The position numbers were made by a program, and so were the translations under genes. Shown here in pieces: positions 21,031-36,000 of a DNA stretch of 64,000 bases. A model generated the notes under the pieces. It was not told the origin of the DNA. It saw only the letters and a program-made list of their open reading frames with translations, and did no database searches. This DNA is from Oreohelix idahoensis (lineage: Eukaryota; Mollusca; Gastropoda; Stylommatophora; Oreohelicidae): assembly GCA_024509875.1 (NCBI GenBank), contig JAMPIV010012171.1:248001-312000 (forward strand), read 5' to 3'. Position 1 is the stretch's first letter. Each line of letters starts with the position of its first letter.

Positions 21031-24000
21031 GTCTGTCTTCTCTATCCCCCGTTATGTCTATCTTTGTCTATAACCCCGTTATGTCTGTCTTCTCTATCCC
21101 CGTTATGTCTATCTTCTCTATCCCCGTTATGTCTGTCTTCTCTATCCCCGTTATGTGTTTCTTCTCTATCCCCGTTATGTCTGTCTTCTCTATCCCCGTT
21201 ATGTCTATCTTCTCTATCCCCGTTATGTCTGTCTTCTCTATCCCCGTTATGTCTGTCTTCTCTATCTTCTCTATCCCCGTTATGTCTGTCTTCTCTATCC
21301 CCGTTATGTCTGTCTATCCCCCGTTATGTGTTTCTTCTCTATCCCCGTTATGTCTATCTTCTCTATCCCCGTTATGTCTATCTTCTCTATCCCCGTTATG
21401 TCTGTCTTCTCTATCCCCGTTATGTCTATCTTCTCTATCCCCGTTATGTCTGTCTTCTCTATCCCCGTTATGTCTATCTTCTCTATCCCCGTTATGTCTA
21501 TCTTCTCTATCTTCTCTATCCCCGTTATGTCTATCTTCTCTATCCCCGTTATGTCTATCTTCTCTATCCCCGTTATGTCTATCTTCTCTATCCCCGTTAT
21601 GTCTATCTTCTATCTTCTCTATCCCCGTTATGTCTATCTTCTCTATCCCCGTTATGTCTATCTTCTCTATCCCCGTTATGTCTATCTTCTCTATCCCCGT
21701 TATGTCTATCTTCTCTATCCCCGTTATGTCTATCTTCTCTATCCCCGTTATGTCTATCTTCTCTATCCCCGTTATGTCTATCTTCTCTATCCCCGTTATG
21801 TCTATCTTCTCTATCCCCGTTATGTCTGTCTTCTCTATCCCCCGTTATGTCTATCTTCTCTATCCCCGTTATGTCTATCTTCTCTATCCCCGTTATGTCT
21901 ATCTTCTCTATCCCCGTTATGTCTATCTTCTCTATCCCCGTTATGTCTATCTTCTCTATGTCTATCTTCTCTATCCCCGTTATGTCTATCTTCTCTATCC
22001 CTTATGTCTATCTTCTCTATCCCCGTTATGTCCATCTTCTCTATCCCTGTTATGTCTACCTTCTCTATCCCCGCTATGTCTACCTTCTCTATCCCCGTTA
22101 TGTCTATCTTCTCTATCCCCGTTATGTCTATCTTCTCTATCCCCGTTATGTCTGTCTTCTCTATCCCCGTTATGTCTATCTTCTCTATCCCCGTTATGTC
22201 TATCTTCTCTATCCCCGTTATGTCTGTCTTCTCTATCCCCGTTATGTCTGTCTTCTCTATCCCCGTTATGTCTATCTTCTCTATCCCCGTTATGTCTGTC
22301 TTCTCTATCCCCGTTATGTCTGTCTTCTCTATCCCCGTTATGTCTATCTTCTCTATCCCCGTTATGTCTATCTTCTCTATCCCCGTTATGTCTATCTTCT
22401 CTATCCCCGTTATGTCTGTCTTCTCTATCCCCGTTATGTCTATCTTCTCTATCCCCGTTATGTCTATCTTCTCTATCCCCGTTATGTCTGTCTTCTCTAT
22501 CCCCGTTATGTCTGTCTTCTCTATATCTTCTCTATCCCCGTTATGTCTATCCCCGTTATGTCTATCTTCTCTATCCCCGTTATGTCTGTCTTCTCTATCC
22601 CCGTTATGTCTATCTTCTCTATCCCCGTTATGTCTATCTTCTCTATCCCCGTTATGTCTATCTTCTCTATCCCCGTTATGTCTATCTTCTCTATCCCCGT
22701 TATATCTATCTTCTCTATCCCCGTTATGTCTATCTTCTCTATCCCCGTTATGTCTATCTTCTCTATCCCCGTTATGTCTATCTTCTCTATCCCCGTTATG
22801 TCTATCTTCTCTATCCCCGTTATGTCTATCTTCTCTATCCCCGTTATGTCTATCTTCTCTATCCCCGTTATGTCTATCTTCTCTATCCCCGTTATGTCTA
22901 TCTTCTCTATCCCCGTATCCCCGTTATGTCTATCTTCTATCCCCGTTATGTCTATCTTCTCTATCCCCGTTATGTCTATCTTCTCTATCCCCGTTATGTC
23001 TATCTTCTCTATCCCCGTTATGTCTATCTTCTCTATCCCCGTTATGTCTATCTTCTCTATCCCCGTTATGTCTGTCTTCTCTATCCCCGTTATGTCTATC
23101 TTCTCTATCCCCGTTCTTCTCTATCCCCGTTATGTCTATCTTCTCTATCCCCGTTATGTCTATCTTCTCTATCCCCGTTATGTCTGTCTTCTCTATCCCC
23201 GTTATGTCTATCTTCTCTATCCCCCTATCCCCGTTATGTCTGTCTTCTCTATCCCCGTTATGTCTATCTTCTCTATCCCCGTTATGTCTATCTTCTCTAT
23301 CCCCGTTATGTCTATCTCTATCCCCGTTATGTCTATCTTCTCTATCCCCGTTATGTCTGTCTTCTCTATCCCCGTTATGTCTATCTTCTCTATCCCCGTT
23401 ATGTCTATCTTCTCTATCCCCGTTATGTCTGTCTTCTCTATCCCCGTTATGTCTATCTTCTCTATCCCCGTTATGTCTATTTTCTCTATCCCCGTTATGT
23501 CTATCTTCTCTATCCCCGTTATGTCTATCTTCTCTATCCCCGTTATGTCTATCTTCTCTATCCCCGTTATGTCTATCTTCTCTATCCCCGTTATGTCTGT
23601 CTTCTCTATCCCCGTTATGTCTATCTTCTCTATCCCCGTTATGTCTATCTTCTCTATCCCCGTTATGTCTATCTTCTCTATCCCCGTTATGTCTATCTTC
23701 TCTATCCCCGTTATGTCTATCTTCTCTATCCCCGTTATGTCTATCTTCTCTATCCCCGTTATGTGTTTCTTCTCTATCCCCGTTATGTCTATCTTCTCTA
23801 TCCCCGTTATGTCTGTCTTCTCTATCCCCGTTATGTCTATCTTCTCTATCCCCGTTATGTCTGTCTTCTCTATCCCCGTTATTTCTATCTTCTCTATCCC
23901 CGTTATGTCTATCTTCTCTATCCCCGTTATGTCTATCTTCTCTATCCCCGTTATGTCTATCTTCTCTATCCCCGTTATGTCTATCTTCTCTATCCCCGTT

Positions 24001-27000
24001 ATGTCTGTCTTCTCTATCCCCGTTATGTCTGTCTTCTCCTATCTTCTCTATCCCCGTTATGTCTGTCTTCTCTATCCCCGTTATGTCTGTCTTCTCTATC
24101 CCCGTTATGTCTATCTTCTATATCCCCGTTATGTCTGTCTTCTCTATCCCCGTTATGTCTATCTTCTCTATCCCCGTTATGTCTATCTTCTCTATCCCCG
24201 TTATGTCTATCTTCTCTATCCCCGTTATGTCTGTCTTCTCTATCCCCGTTATGTCTATCTTCTCTATCCCCGTTATGTCTATCTTCTCTATCCCCGTTAT
24301 GTCTATCTTTTCTATCCCCGTTATGTCTGTCTTCTATATCCCCGTTATGTCTATCTTCTCTATCCCCGTTATGTCTATCTTCTCTATCCCCGTTATGTCT
24401 ATCTTCTCTATCCCCGTTATTTGTCTATCCCCGTTATGTGTTTCTTCTCTTCTCTATCCCCGTTATGTCTATCTTCTCTATCCCCGTTATGTCTATCTTC
24501 TCTATCCCCGTTATGTCTATCTTCTCTATCCCCGTTATGTCTATCTTCTCTATCCCCGTTATGTCTATCTTCTCTATCCCCGTTATGTCTATCTTCTCTA
24601 TCCCCGTTATGTCTGTCTTCTCTATCCCCGTTATGTCTATCTTCTCTATCCCCGTTATGTCTATCTTCTCTATCCCCGTTATGTCTATCTTCTCTATCCC
24701 CGTTATGTCTGTCTTCTCTATCCCCGTTATGTCTATCTTCTCTATCCCCGTTCTCTATCCCCGTTATGTCTGTCTTCTCTATCCCCGTTATGTCTGTCTT
24801 CTCTATCCCCGTTATGTCTATCTTCTCTATCCCCGTTATGTCTATCTTCTCTATCCCCGTTATGTCTATCTTCTCTATCCCCGTTATGTCTATCTTCTCT
24901 ATCCCCGTTATGTCTATCTTCTCTATCCCCGTTATGTCTATCTTCTCTATCCCCGTTATGTCTATCTTCTCTATCTCTATCCCCGTTATGTCTATCTTCT
25001 CTATCCCCGTTATGTCTATCTTCTCTATCCCCGCTATGTGTCTATCTTCTCTATCCCCGTTATGTCTATCTTCTCTATCCCCGTTATGTCTATCTTCTCT
25101 ATCCCCGTTATGTCTATCTTCTCTATCCCCGTTATGTCTATCTTCTCTATCCCCGTTCTCTATCCCCGTTATGTCTATCTTCTCTATCCCCGTTATGTCT
25201 ATCTTCTCTATCCCCGTTATGTCTATCGTTATGTCTATCTTCTCTATCCCCGTTATGTCTATCTTCTCTATCCCCGTTATGTCTATCTTCTCTATCCCCG
25301 TTATGTCTATCTTCTCTATCCCCGTTATGTCTGTCTTCTCTATCCCCGTTATGTTATGTCTATCCCCGTTATGTTCTCTCTATCCCCGTTATGTCTATCT
25401 TCTTCTCTATCTATCCCCGTTATGTCTATCTTCTCTATCCCCGTTATGTCTATCTTCTCTATCCCCGTTATGTCTATCTTCTCTATCCCCGTTATGTCTA
25501 TCTTCTCTATCCCCGTTATGTCTGTCTTCTCTTCTCTATCCCCGTTATGTCTATCTTCTCTATCCCCGTTATGTCTATCTTCTCTATCCCCGTTATGTCT
25601 ATCTTCTATCGTTATCCCCGTTATGTCTATCTTCTCTATCGTTATGTCTATCTATGTCTATCTTCTCTATCCCCGTTATGTCTATCTTCTCTATCCCCGT
25701 TATGTCTATCTTCTCTATCCCCGTTATGTCTATCTTCTCTATCCCCGTTATGTCTATCTTCTCTATCCCCGTTATGTCTATCTTCTCTATCCCCGTTATG
25801 TCTATCTGTCTGTCTTCTCTATCCCCGTTATGTCTATCTTCTCTATCCCCGTTATGTCTATCTTCTCTATCCCCGTTATGTCTATCTTCTCTATCCCCGT
25901 TATGTCTGTTTTCTCTATCCTCTCTATCCCCGTTATGTCTATCTTCTCTATCCCCGTTATGTCTGTCTTCTCTATCCCCGTTATGTCTATCTTCTCTATC
26001 CCCGTTATGTCTATCTTCTCTATCCCCCGTTATGTCTATCTTCTCTATCCCCGTTATGTCTATCTTCTCTATCCCCGTTATGTCTATCTTCTCTATCCCC
26101 GTTATGTCTATCTTCTCTATCCCCGTTATGTCTATCTTCTCTATCCCCGTTATGTCTGTCTTCTCTATCCCCGTTATGTCTGTCTTCTCTATCCCCGTTA
26201 TGTCTATCTTCTCTATCCCCGTTATGTCTGTCTTCTCTATCCCCGTTATGTCTGTCTTCTCTATCCCCGTTATGTCTATCTTCTCCCCGTTATGTCTATC
26301 TTCTCTATCCCCGTTATGTTATGTATCCCCTATGTATCTTCTCTATCCCCGTTATGTCTGTCTTCTCTCTCCCCGTTATGTCTCTCTTCTCTCTCCCCGT
26401 TATGTCTCTCTTCTCTATCCCCGTTATGTCTATCTTCTCTCTCCCCGTTATGTCTATCTTCTCTATCCCCGTTATGTCTATCTTCTCTATCCCCGTTATG
26501 TCTATCTTCTCTATCCCCGTTATTTCTGTCTTCTCTATCCCCGTTATGTCTGTCTTCTCTATCCCCGTTATGTCTATCTTCTCTATCCCCGTTATGTCTG
26601 TCTTCTCTATCCCCGTTATGTCTGTCTTCTCTATCCCCGTTATGTCTGTCTTCTCTATCCCCCTCTATCCCCGTTATGTCTATCTTCTCTATCCCCGTTA
26701 TGTCTATCTTCTCTATCCCCGTTATGTCTATCTTCTCTATCCCCGTTATGTCTATCTTCTCTATCCCCGTTATGTCTATCTTCTCTATCCCCGTTATGTC
26801 TATCTTCTCTATCCCCGTTATGTCTGTCTTCTCTATCCCCGTTATGTCTATCTTCTCTATCCCCGTTATGTCTATCTTCTCTATCCCCGTTATGTCTGTC
26901 TTCTCTATCCCCGTTATGTCTATCTTCTCTATCCCCGTTATGTCTATCTTCTCTATCCCCGTTATGTCTATCTTCTCTATCCCCGTTATGTTTATCTTCT

Positions 27001-30000
27001 CTATCCCCGTTATGTCTGTCTTCTCTATCCCCGTTATGTCTTTGTTCTCTATCCCCGTTATGTCTATCTTCTCTATCCCCGTTATGTCTATCTTCTCTAT
27101 CCCCGTTATGTCTATCTTCTCTATCCCCGTTATGTCTATCCCCGTTATGTCTATCTTCTCTATCCCCGTTATGTCTATCTTCTCTATCCCCGTTATGTCT
27201 ATCTTCTCTATCCCCGTTATGTGTTTCTTCTCTATCCCCGTTATGTCTATCTTCTCTATCCCCGTTATGTCTATCTTCTCTATCCCCGTTATGTCTATCT
27301 TCTCTATCCCCGTTATGTCTATCTTCTCTATCCCCGTTATGTCTATCTTCTCTATCCCCGTTATGTCTATCTTCTCTATCCCCGTTATGTCTGTCTTCTC
27401 TATCCCCGTTATGTGTTTCTTCTCTATCCCCGTTATGTCTGTCTTCTCTATCCCCGTTATGTCTATCTTCTCTATCCCCGTTATGTCTATCTTCTCTATC
27501 CCCGTTATGTCTGTCTTCTCTATCCCCGTTATGTCTATCTTCTCTATCCCCGTTATGTCTATCTTCTCTATCCCCGTTATGTCTGTCTTCTCTATCCCCG
27601 TTATGTCTATCTTCTCTATCCCCTTTCTGTCTGTCTTCTCTATCCCCGTTATGTCTATCTTCTCTATCCCCGTTATGTCTATCTTCTCTATCCCCGTTAT
27701 GTCTATCTTCTCTATCCCCGTTATGTCTATCTTCTCTATCCCCGTTATGTCTATCTTCTCTATCCCCGTTATGTCTATCTTCTCTATCCCCGTTATGTCT
27801 ATCTTCTCTATCCCCGTTATGTCTATTTTCTCTATCCCCGTTATGTCTCTCTTCTCTATCCCCGTTATGTCTATCTTCTCTATCCCCGTTATGTCTATCT
27901 TCTCTATCCCCGTTATGTCTATCTTCTCTATCCCCGTTATGTCTATCTTCTCTATCCCCGTTATGTCTATCTTCTCTATCCCCGTTATGTCTATCTTCTC
28001 TATCCCCCGTTATGTCTATCTTCTCTATCCCCGCTGTGTCTGTCTTCTCTATCCCCGTTATGTCTGTCTTCTCTATCCGCGTTCTGTCTATCTTCTCTAT
28101 CCCCGTTATGTCTGTCTTTTCTATCCCCGTTCTGTCTATCTTCTCTATCCCCGTTATGTCTTATGTCCCCGTTATGTCTATCTTCTCTATCCCCGTTATG
28201 TCTATCTTCTCTATCCCCGTTATGTCTATCTTCTCTATCCCCGTTATGTCTATCTTCTCTATCCCCGTTATGTCTATCTTCTCTATCCCCGTTATGTGTT
28301 TCTTCTCTATCCCCGTTATGTCTATCTTCTCTATCCCCGTTATGTCTATCTTCTCTATCCCCGTTATGTCTATCTTCTCTATCCCCGTTATGTCTATCTT
28401 CTCTATCCCCGTTATGTCTCTTCTCTATCCCCGTTATGTCTATCTTCTCTATCCCCGTTATGTCTATCTTCTCTATCCCCGTTATGTCTATCTTCTCTAT
28501 CCCCGTTATGTCTATCTTCTCTATCCCCGTTATGTCTATCTTCTCTATCCCCGTTATGTCTATCTTCTCTATCCCCGTTATGTCTCTCTCTTCTCTATCC
28601 CCGTTATGTCTATCTTCTCTATCCCCGTTATGTCTATCTTCTCTATCCCCGTTATGTCTATCTTCTCTATCCCCGTTATGTCTATCTTCTCTATCCCGTT
28701 ATGTCTATCTTCTCTATCCCCGTTATGTCTATCTTCTCTATCCCCGTTATGTCTATCTTCTCTATCCCCGTTATGTCTGTCTTCTCTATCCCCGTTATGT
28801 CTGTCTTCTCTATCCCCGTTATGTCTATCTTCTCTATCCCCGTTATGTCTGTCTTCTCTATCCCCGTTATGTCTGTCTTCTCTATCCCCGTTATGTCTAT
28901 CTTCTCTATCCCCGTTATGTCTGTCTTCTCTATCCCCGTTATGTCTGTCTTCTCTCTATCCCCGTTATGTCTATCTTCTCTATCTTCTCTATCCCCGTTA
29001 TGTCTGTCTTCTCTATCCCCGTTATGTCTATCTTCTCTATCCCCGTTATGTCTGTCTTCTCTATCCCCGTTATGTCTATCTTCTCTATCCCCGTTATGTC
29101 TATCTTCTCTATCCCCGTTATGTCTGTCTTCTCTATCCCCGTTATGTCTATCTTCTCTATCCCCGTTATGTCTATCTTCTCTATCCCCGTTATGTCTATC
29201 TTCTCTATCCCCGTTATGTCTATCTTCTCTATCCCCGTTATGTCTGTCTTCTCTATCCCCGTTATGTCTGTCTTCTCTATCCCCGTTATGTGTTTCTTCT
29301 CTATCCCCGTTATGTCTATCTTCTCTATCCCCTCTATCCCCGTTATGTCTATCTTCTCTATCCCCGTTATGTCTATCTTCTCTATCCCCGTTATGTCTAT
29401 CTTCTCTATCCCCGTTATGTCTATCTTCTCTATCCCCGTTATGTCTATCTTCTCTATCCCCGTTATGTCTATCTTCTCTATCCCCGTTATGTCTTTCTTC
29501 TCTATCCCCGTTATGTCTATCTTCTCTATCCCCGTTATGTGTTTCTTCTCTATCCCCGTTATGTCTATCTTCTCTATCCCCGTTATGTCTATCTTCTCTA
29601 TCCCCGTTATGTCTATCTTCTCTATCCCCGTTATGTCTATCTTCTCTATCCCCGTTATGTCTATCTTCTCTTCTCTATCCCCGTTATGTCTATCTTCTCT
29701 ATCCCCGTTATGTCTATCTTCTCTATCCCCGTTATGTCTATCTTCTCTATCCCCGTTATGTCTGTCTTCTCTATCCCCGTTATGTCTATCTTCTCTATCC
29801 CCGTTATGTCTATCTTCTCTATCCCCGTTATGTCTCTCTTCTCTCTCCCCGTTCTGTCTATCTTCTCTATCCCCGTTATGTCTATCTTCTCTATCCCCGT
29901 TATGTCTATCTTCTCTATCCCCGTTTAGTCTATCTTCTCTATCCCCGTTATGTCTGTCTTCTCTATCCCCGTTATGTCTATCTTCTCTATCCCCGTTATG

Positions 30001-33000
30001 TCTGTCTTCTCTATCCCCGTCTATCTTCTCTATCCCCGTTATGTCTATCTTCTCTATCCCCGTTATGTCTATCTTCTCTATCCCCGTTATGTCTGTCTTC
30101 TCTATCCCCGTTATGTCTGTCTTCTCTATCCCCGTTATGTCTATCTTCTCTATCCCCGTTATGTCTATCTTCTCTATCCCCGTTATGTCTGTCTTCTCTA
30201 TCCCCGTTATGTCTATCTTCTCTATCCCCGTTATGTCTATCTTCTCTATCCCCGTTATGTCTGTCTTCTCTATCCCCGTTATGTCTATCTTCTCTATCCC
30301 CGTTATGTCTGTCTTCTCTATCCCCGTTATGTCTATCTTCTCTATCCCCGTTATGTCTATCTTCTCTATCCCCGTTATGTCTATCTTCTCTATCCCCGTT
30401 ATGTCTATCTTCTCTATCCCCGTTATGTCTATCTTCTCTATCCCCGTTATGTCTATCTTCTCTATCCCCGTTATGTGTTTCTTCTCTATCCCCGTTATGT
30501 CTATCTTCTCTATCCCCGTTATGTCTGTCTTCTCTATACCGTTATGTCTGTCTTCTCTATCCCCGCTATGTCTATCTTCTCTATCCCCGTTATGTCTATC
30601 TTCTCTATCCCCGTTATGTCTATCTTCTCTCTATCTTCTCTATCCCCGTTATGTCTATCTTCTCTATCCCCGTTATGTCTATCTTCTCTATCCCCGTTAT
30701 GTCTATCTTCTCTATCCCCGTTATGTCTATCTTCTCTATCCCCGTTATGTCTATCTTCTCTATCCCCGTTATGTCTATCTTCTCTATCCCCGTTATGTCT
30801 ATCTTCTCTATCCCCGTTATGTCTGTCTTCTCTATCCCCGTTATGTCTATCTTCTCTATCCCCGTTATGTCTGTCTTCTCTATCCCCGTTATGTCTATCT
30901 TCTCTATCCCCGTTATGTGTTTCTTCTCTATCCCCGTTATGTCTATCTTCTCTATCCCCGTTATGTCTGTCTTCTCTATCCCCGTTATGTCTATCTTCTC
31001 TATCCCCGTTATGTCTATCTTCTCTATCCCCGTTATGTCTATCTTCTCTATCCCCGTTATGTCTGTCTTCTCTATCCCCGTTATGTCTATCTTCTCTATC
31101 CCCGTTATGTCTATCTTCTCTATCCCCGTTATGTCTATCTTCTCTATCCCCGTTATGTCTATCTTCTCTATCCCCGTTATGTCTATCCCCGTTATGTCTT
31201 CTCTATCCCCGTTATGTCTATCTTCTCTATCCCCGTTATGTCTGTCTTCTCTATCCCCGTTATGTCTATCTTCTCTATCCCCGTTATGTCTATCTTCTCT
31301 ATCCCCGTTATGTCTATCTTCTCTATCCCCGTTATGTCTATCTTCTCTATCCCCGTTATGTCTGTCTTCTCTATCCCCGTTATGTCTATCTTCTCTATCC
31401 CCGTTATGTCTATCTTCTCTATCCCCGTTATGTCTATCTTCTCTATCCCCGTTATGTCTATCTTCTCTATCCCCGTTATGTCTGTCTTCTCTATCCCCGT
31501 TATGTCTATCTTCTCTATCCCCGTTATGTCTATCTTCTCTATCCCCCTCTATCCCCGTTATGTCTATCTTCTCTATCCCCGTTATGTCTATCTTCTCTAT
31601 CCCCGTTATGTCTATCTTCTCTATCCCCGTTATGTCTATCTTCTCTATCCCCGTTATGTCTATCTTCTCTATCCCCGTTATGTCTATCTTCTCTATCCCC
31701 GTTATGTCTATCTTCTCTATCCCCGTTATGTCTATCTTCTCTATCCCCGTTATGTCTTTCTTCTCTATCCCCGTTATGTCTGTCTTCTCTATCCCCGTTA
31801 TGTCTGTCTTCTCTATCCCCGTTATGTCTGTCTTCTCTATCCCCGTTATGTCTATCTTCTCTATCCCCGTTATGTCTATGTCTGTCTTCTCTATCCCCGT
31901 TATGTCTATCTTCTCTATCCCCGTTATGTCTGTCTTCTCTATCCCCGTTATGTCTATCTTCTCTATCCCCGTTATGTCTATCTTCTCTATCCCCGTTATG
32001 TCTATCTTCTCTATCCCCGTTATGTCTATCTTCTCTATCCCCGTTATGTCTGTCTTCTCTATCCCCGTTATGTCTATCTTCTATATCCCCGTTATGTCTA
32101 TCTTCTCTATCCCCGTTATGTCTGTCTTCTCTATCCCCGTTATGTCTATCTTCTCTATCCCCGTTATGTCTATCTTCTCTATCCCCGTTATGTCTATCTT
32201 CTCTATCCCCGTTATGTCTGTCTTCTTCTCTATCCCCGTTATGTCTATCTTCTCTATCCCCGTTATGTCTATCTTCTCTATCCCCGTTATGTCTGTCTTC
32301 TCTATCCCCGTTATGTCTATCTTCTCTATCCCCGTTATGTCTATCTTCTCTATCCCCGTTATGTCTATCTTCTCTATCCCCGTCTATCCCCCGTTATGTC
32401 TATCTTCTCTATCCCCGTTATGTCTGTCTTCTCTATCCCCGTTATGTCTATCTTCTCTATCCCCGTTATGTCTATCTTCTCTATCCCCGTTATGTCTGTC
32501 TTCTCTATCCCCGTTATGTCTATCTTCTCTGTGTTCTCTATCCCCGTTATGTCTGTCTTCTCTATCCCCGTTATGTCTATCTTCTCTATCCCCGTTATGT
32601 CTATCTTCTCTATCCCCGTTATGTCTATCTTCTCTATCCCCGTTATGTCTGTCTTCTCTATCCCCGTTATGTCTGTCTATCTTCTCTATCCCCGTTATGT
32701 CTATCTTCTATATCCCCGTTTCTCTATCTATCCCCGTTATGTCTGTCTTCTCTATCCCCGTTATGTCTATCTTCTCTATCCCCGTTATGTCTATCTTCTC
32801 TATCCCCGTTATGTCTATCTTCTCTATCTATGTCTGTCTTCTCTATCCCCGTTATGTCTGTCTTCTCTATCCCCGTTATGTCTATCTTCTCTATCCCCGT
32901 TATGTCTATCTTCTCTATCCCCGTTATGTCTATCTTCTCTATCCCCGTTATGTCTATCTTCTCTATCCCCGTTATGTCTATCTTCTCTATCCCCGTTATG

Positions 33001-36000
33001 TGTTTCTTCTCTATCCCCGTTATGTCTATCTTCTCTATCCCCGTTATGTCTATCTTCTCTATCCCCGTTATGTCTGTCTTCTCTATCCCCGTTATGTCTA
33101 TCTTCTCTATCCCCGTTATGTCTGTCTTCTCTATCCCCGTTATGTCTATCTTCTCTATCCCCGTTATGTCTATCTTCTCTATCCCCGTTATGTCTGTCTT
33201 CTCTATCCCCGTTATGTCTATCTTCTCTATCCCCGTTATGTCTATCTTCTCTATCCCCGTTATGTCTGTCTTCTCTATCCCCGTTATGTCTATCTTCTCT
33301 ATCCCCGTCTCTATCCCCGTTATGTCTATCTTCTCTATCCCCGTTATGTCTATCTTCTCTATCCCCGTTATGTCTATCTTCTCTATCCCCGTTATGTCTA
33401 TCTTCTCTATCCCCGTTATGTCTATCTTCTCTATCCCCGTTATGTCTATCTTCTCTATCCCCGTTATGTCTGTCTTCTCTATCCCCGTTATGTCTATCTT
33501 CTCTATCCCCGTTATGTCTATCTTCTCTATCCCCGTTATGTCTATCTTCTCTATCCCCGTTATGTCTGTCTTCTCTATCCCCGTTATGTCTCTATCCCCG
33601 TTATGTCTATCTTCTCTATCCCCGTTATGTCTGTCTTCTCTTTCCCCGTTATGTCTGTCTTCTCTATCCCCGTTATGTCTATCTTCTCTATCCCCGTTAT
33701 GTCTATCTTCTCTATCCCCGTTATGTCTATCTTCTCTATCCCCGTTATGTCTATCTTCTCTATCCCCGTTATGTCTATCTTCTCTTCTCTTACCCCGTTA
33801 TGTCTATCTTCTCTATCCCCGTTATGTCTATCTTCTCTATCCCCGTTATGTCTGTATTCTCTATCCCCGTTATGTCTGTCTTCTCTGTCTTCTCTATCCC
33901 CGTTATGTCTATCTTCTCTATCCCCGTTATGTCTATCTTCTCTATCCCCGTTATGTCTATCTTCTCTATCCCCGTTATGTCTGTCTTCTCTATCCCCGTT
34001 ATGTCTTCTCTATCCCCGTTATGTCTATCTTCTCTATCCCCGTTATGTCTATCTTCTCTATCCCCGTTATGTCTATCTTCTCTATCCCCGTTATGTCTAT
34101 CTTCTCTATCCCCGTTATGTCTGTCTTCTCTATCCCCGTTATGTCTGTCTTCTCTATCCCCGTTATGTCTGTCTTCTCTATCCCCGTTATGTCTATCTTC
34201 TCTATCCCCGTTATGTCTGTCTTCTCTATCCCCGTTATGTCTATCTTCTCTATCCCCGTTATGTCTATCTTCTCTATCCCCGTTATGTCTATCTTCTCTA
34301 TCCCCGTTATGTCTATCTTCTCTATCCCCGTTATTTCTGTTTTCCCCGTTATGTTTGTCTTCTCTATCCCCGTTATGTCTATCTTCTCTATCCCCGTCTT
34401 CTCTGTCTATCTTCTCGTTATCTTCTCCCCGTTATGTCTATCTCTATCTTCTCTATCCCCGTTATGTCTATCTTCTCTATCCCCGTTATGTCTATCTTCT
34501 CTATCCCCGTTATGTCTATCTTCTCTATCCCCGTTATGTCTATCTTCTCTATCCCCGTTATGTCTATCTTCTCTATCCCCGTTATGTCTATCTTCTCTAT
34601 CCCCGTTATGTCTATCTTCTCTATCCCCGTTATGTCTGTCTTCTCTATCCCCGTTATGTCTATCTTCTCTATCCCCGTTATGTCTGTCTTCTCTATCCCC
34701 GTTATGTCTATCTTCTCTATCCCCGTTATGTCTATCTTCTCTATCCCCGTTATGTCTGTCTTCTCTATCCCCGTTATGTCTATCTTCTCTATCCCCGTTA
34801 TGTCTATCTTCTCTATCCCCGTTATGTCTATCTTCTCTATCCCCGTTATGTCTGTCTTCTCTATCCCCGTTATGTCTATCTTCTCTATCCCCGTTATGTC
34901 TATCTTCTCTATCCCCGTTATGTCTATCTTCTCTATCCCCGTTATGTCTATCTTCTCTATCCCCGTTATGTCTATCTTCTCTATCCCCGTTATGTCTGTC
35001 TTCTCTATCCCCGTTATGTCTGTCTTCTCTATCCCCGTTATGTCTATCTTCTCTCTATCCCCGTTATGTCTATCTTCTCTATCCCCGTTTTGTCTATCTT
35101 CCCCCACCCCCGTTATGTCTATCTATCCCCGTTATGTCTATCTTCTCTATCCCCGTTATGTCTATCTTCTCTATCCCCGTTATGTCTGTCTTCTCTATCC
35201 CCGTTATGTCTATCTTCTCTATCCCCGTTATGTCTATCTTCTCTATCTATCTTCTCTATCCCCGTTATGTCTGTCTTCTCTATCCCCGTTATGTCTATCT
35301 TCTCTAGCCCCGCTATTTCTGTCTTCTCTATCCCCGTTATGTCTATCTGTCTATCTTCTATCCCCGTTTTGTCTATCTTCTCTATCCCCGTTATGTCTAT
35401 CTTCTCTATCCCCGTTATGTCTATCTTCTCTATCCCCGTTATGTCTATCTTCTCTATCCCCGTTATGTCTATCTTCTCTATCCCCGTTATGTCTGTCTTC
35501 TCTATCCCCGTTATGTCTATCTTCTCTATCCCCGTTATGTCTATCTTCTCTATCCCCGTTATGTCTATCTTCTCTATCCCCGTTATGTCTATCTTCTCTA
35601 TCCCCGTTATGTCTATCTTCTCTATCCCCGTTATGTCTATCTTCTCTATCCCCGTTATGTCTATCTTCTCTATCCCCGTTATGTCTATCTTCTCTATCCC
35701 CGTTATGTCTATCTTCTCTATCCCCGTTATGTCTGTCTTCTCTATCCCCGTTATGTCTATCTTCTCTATCCCCGTTATGTCTATCTTCTCTATCCCCGTT
35801 ATGTCTATCTTCTCTATCCCCGTTATGTCTGTCTTCTCTATCCCCGTTATGTCTATCTTCTCTATCCCCGTTATGTCTATCTTCTCTATCCCCGTTATGT
35901 CTATCTTCTCTATCCCCGTTATGTCTGTCTTCTCTATCCCCGTTATGTCTATCTTCTCTATCCCGTTATGTCTATCTTCTCTATCCCCGTTATGTCTATC

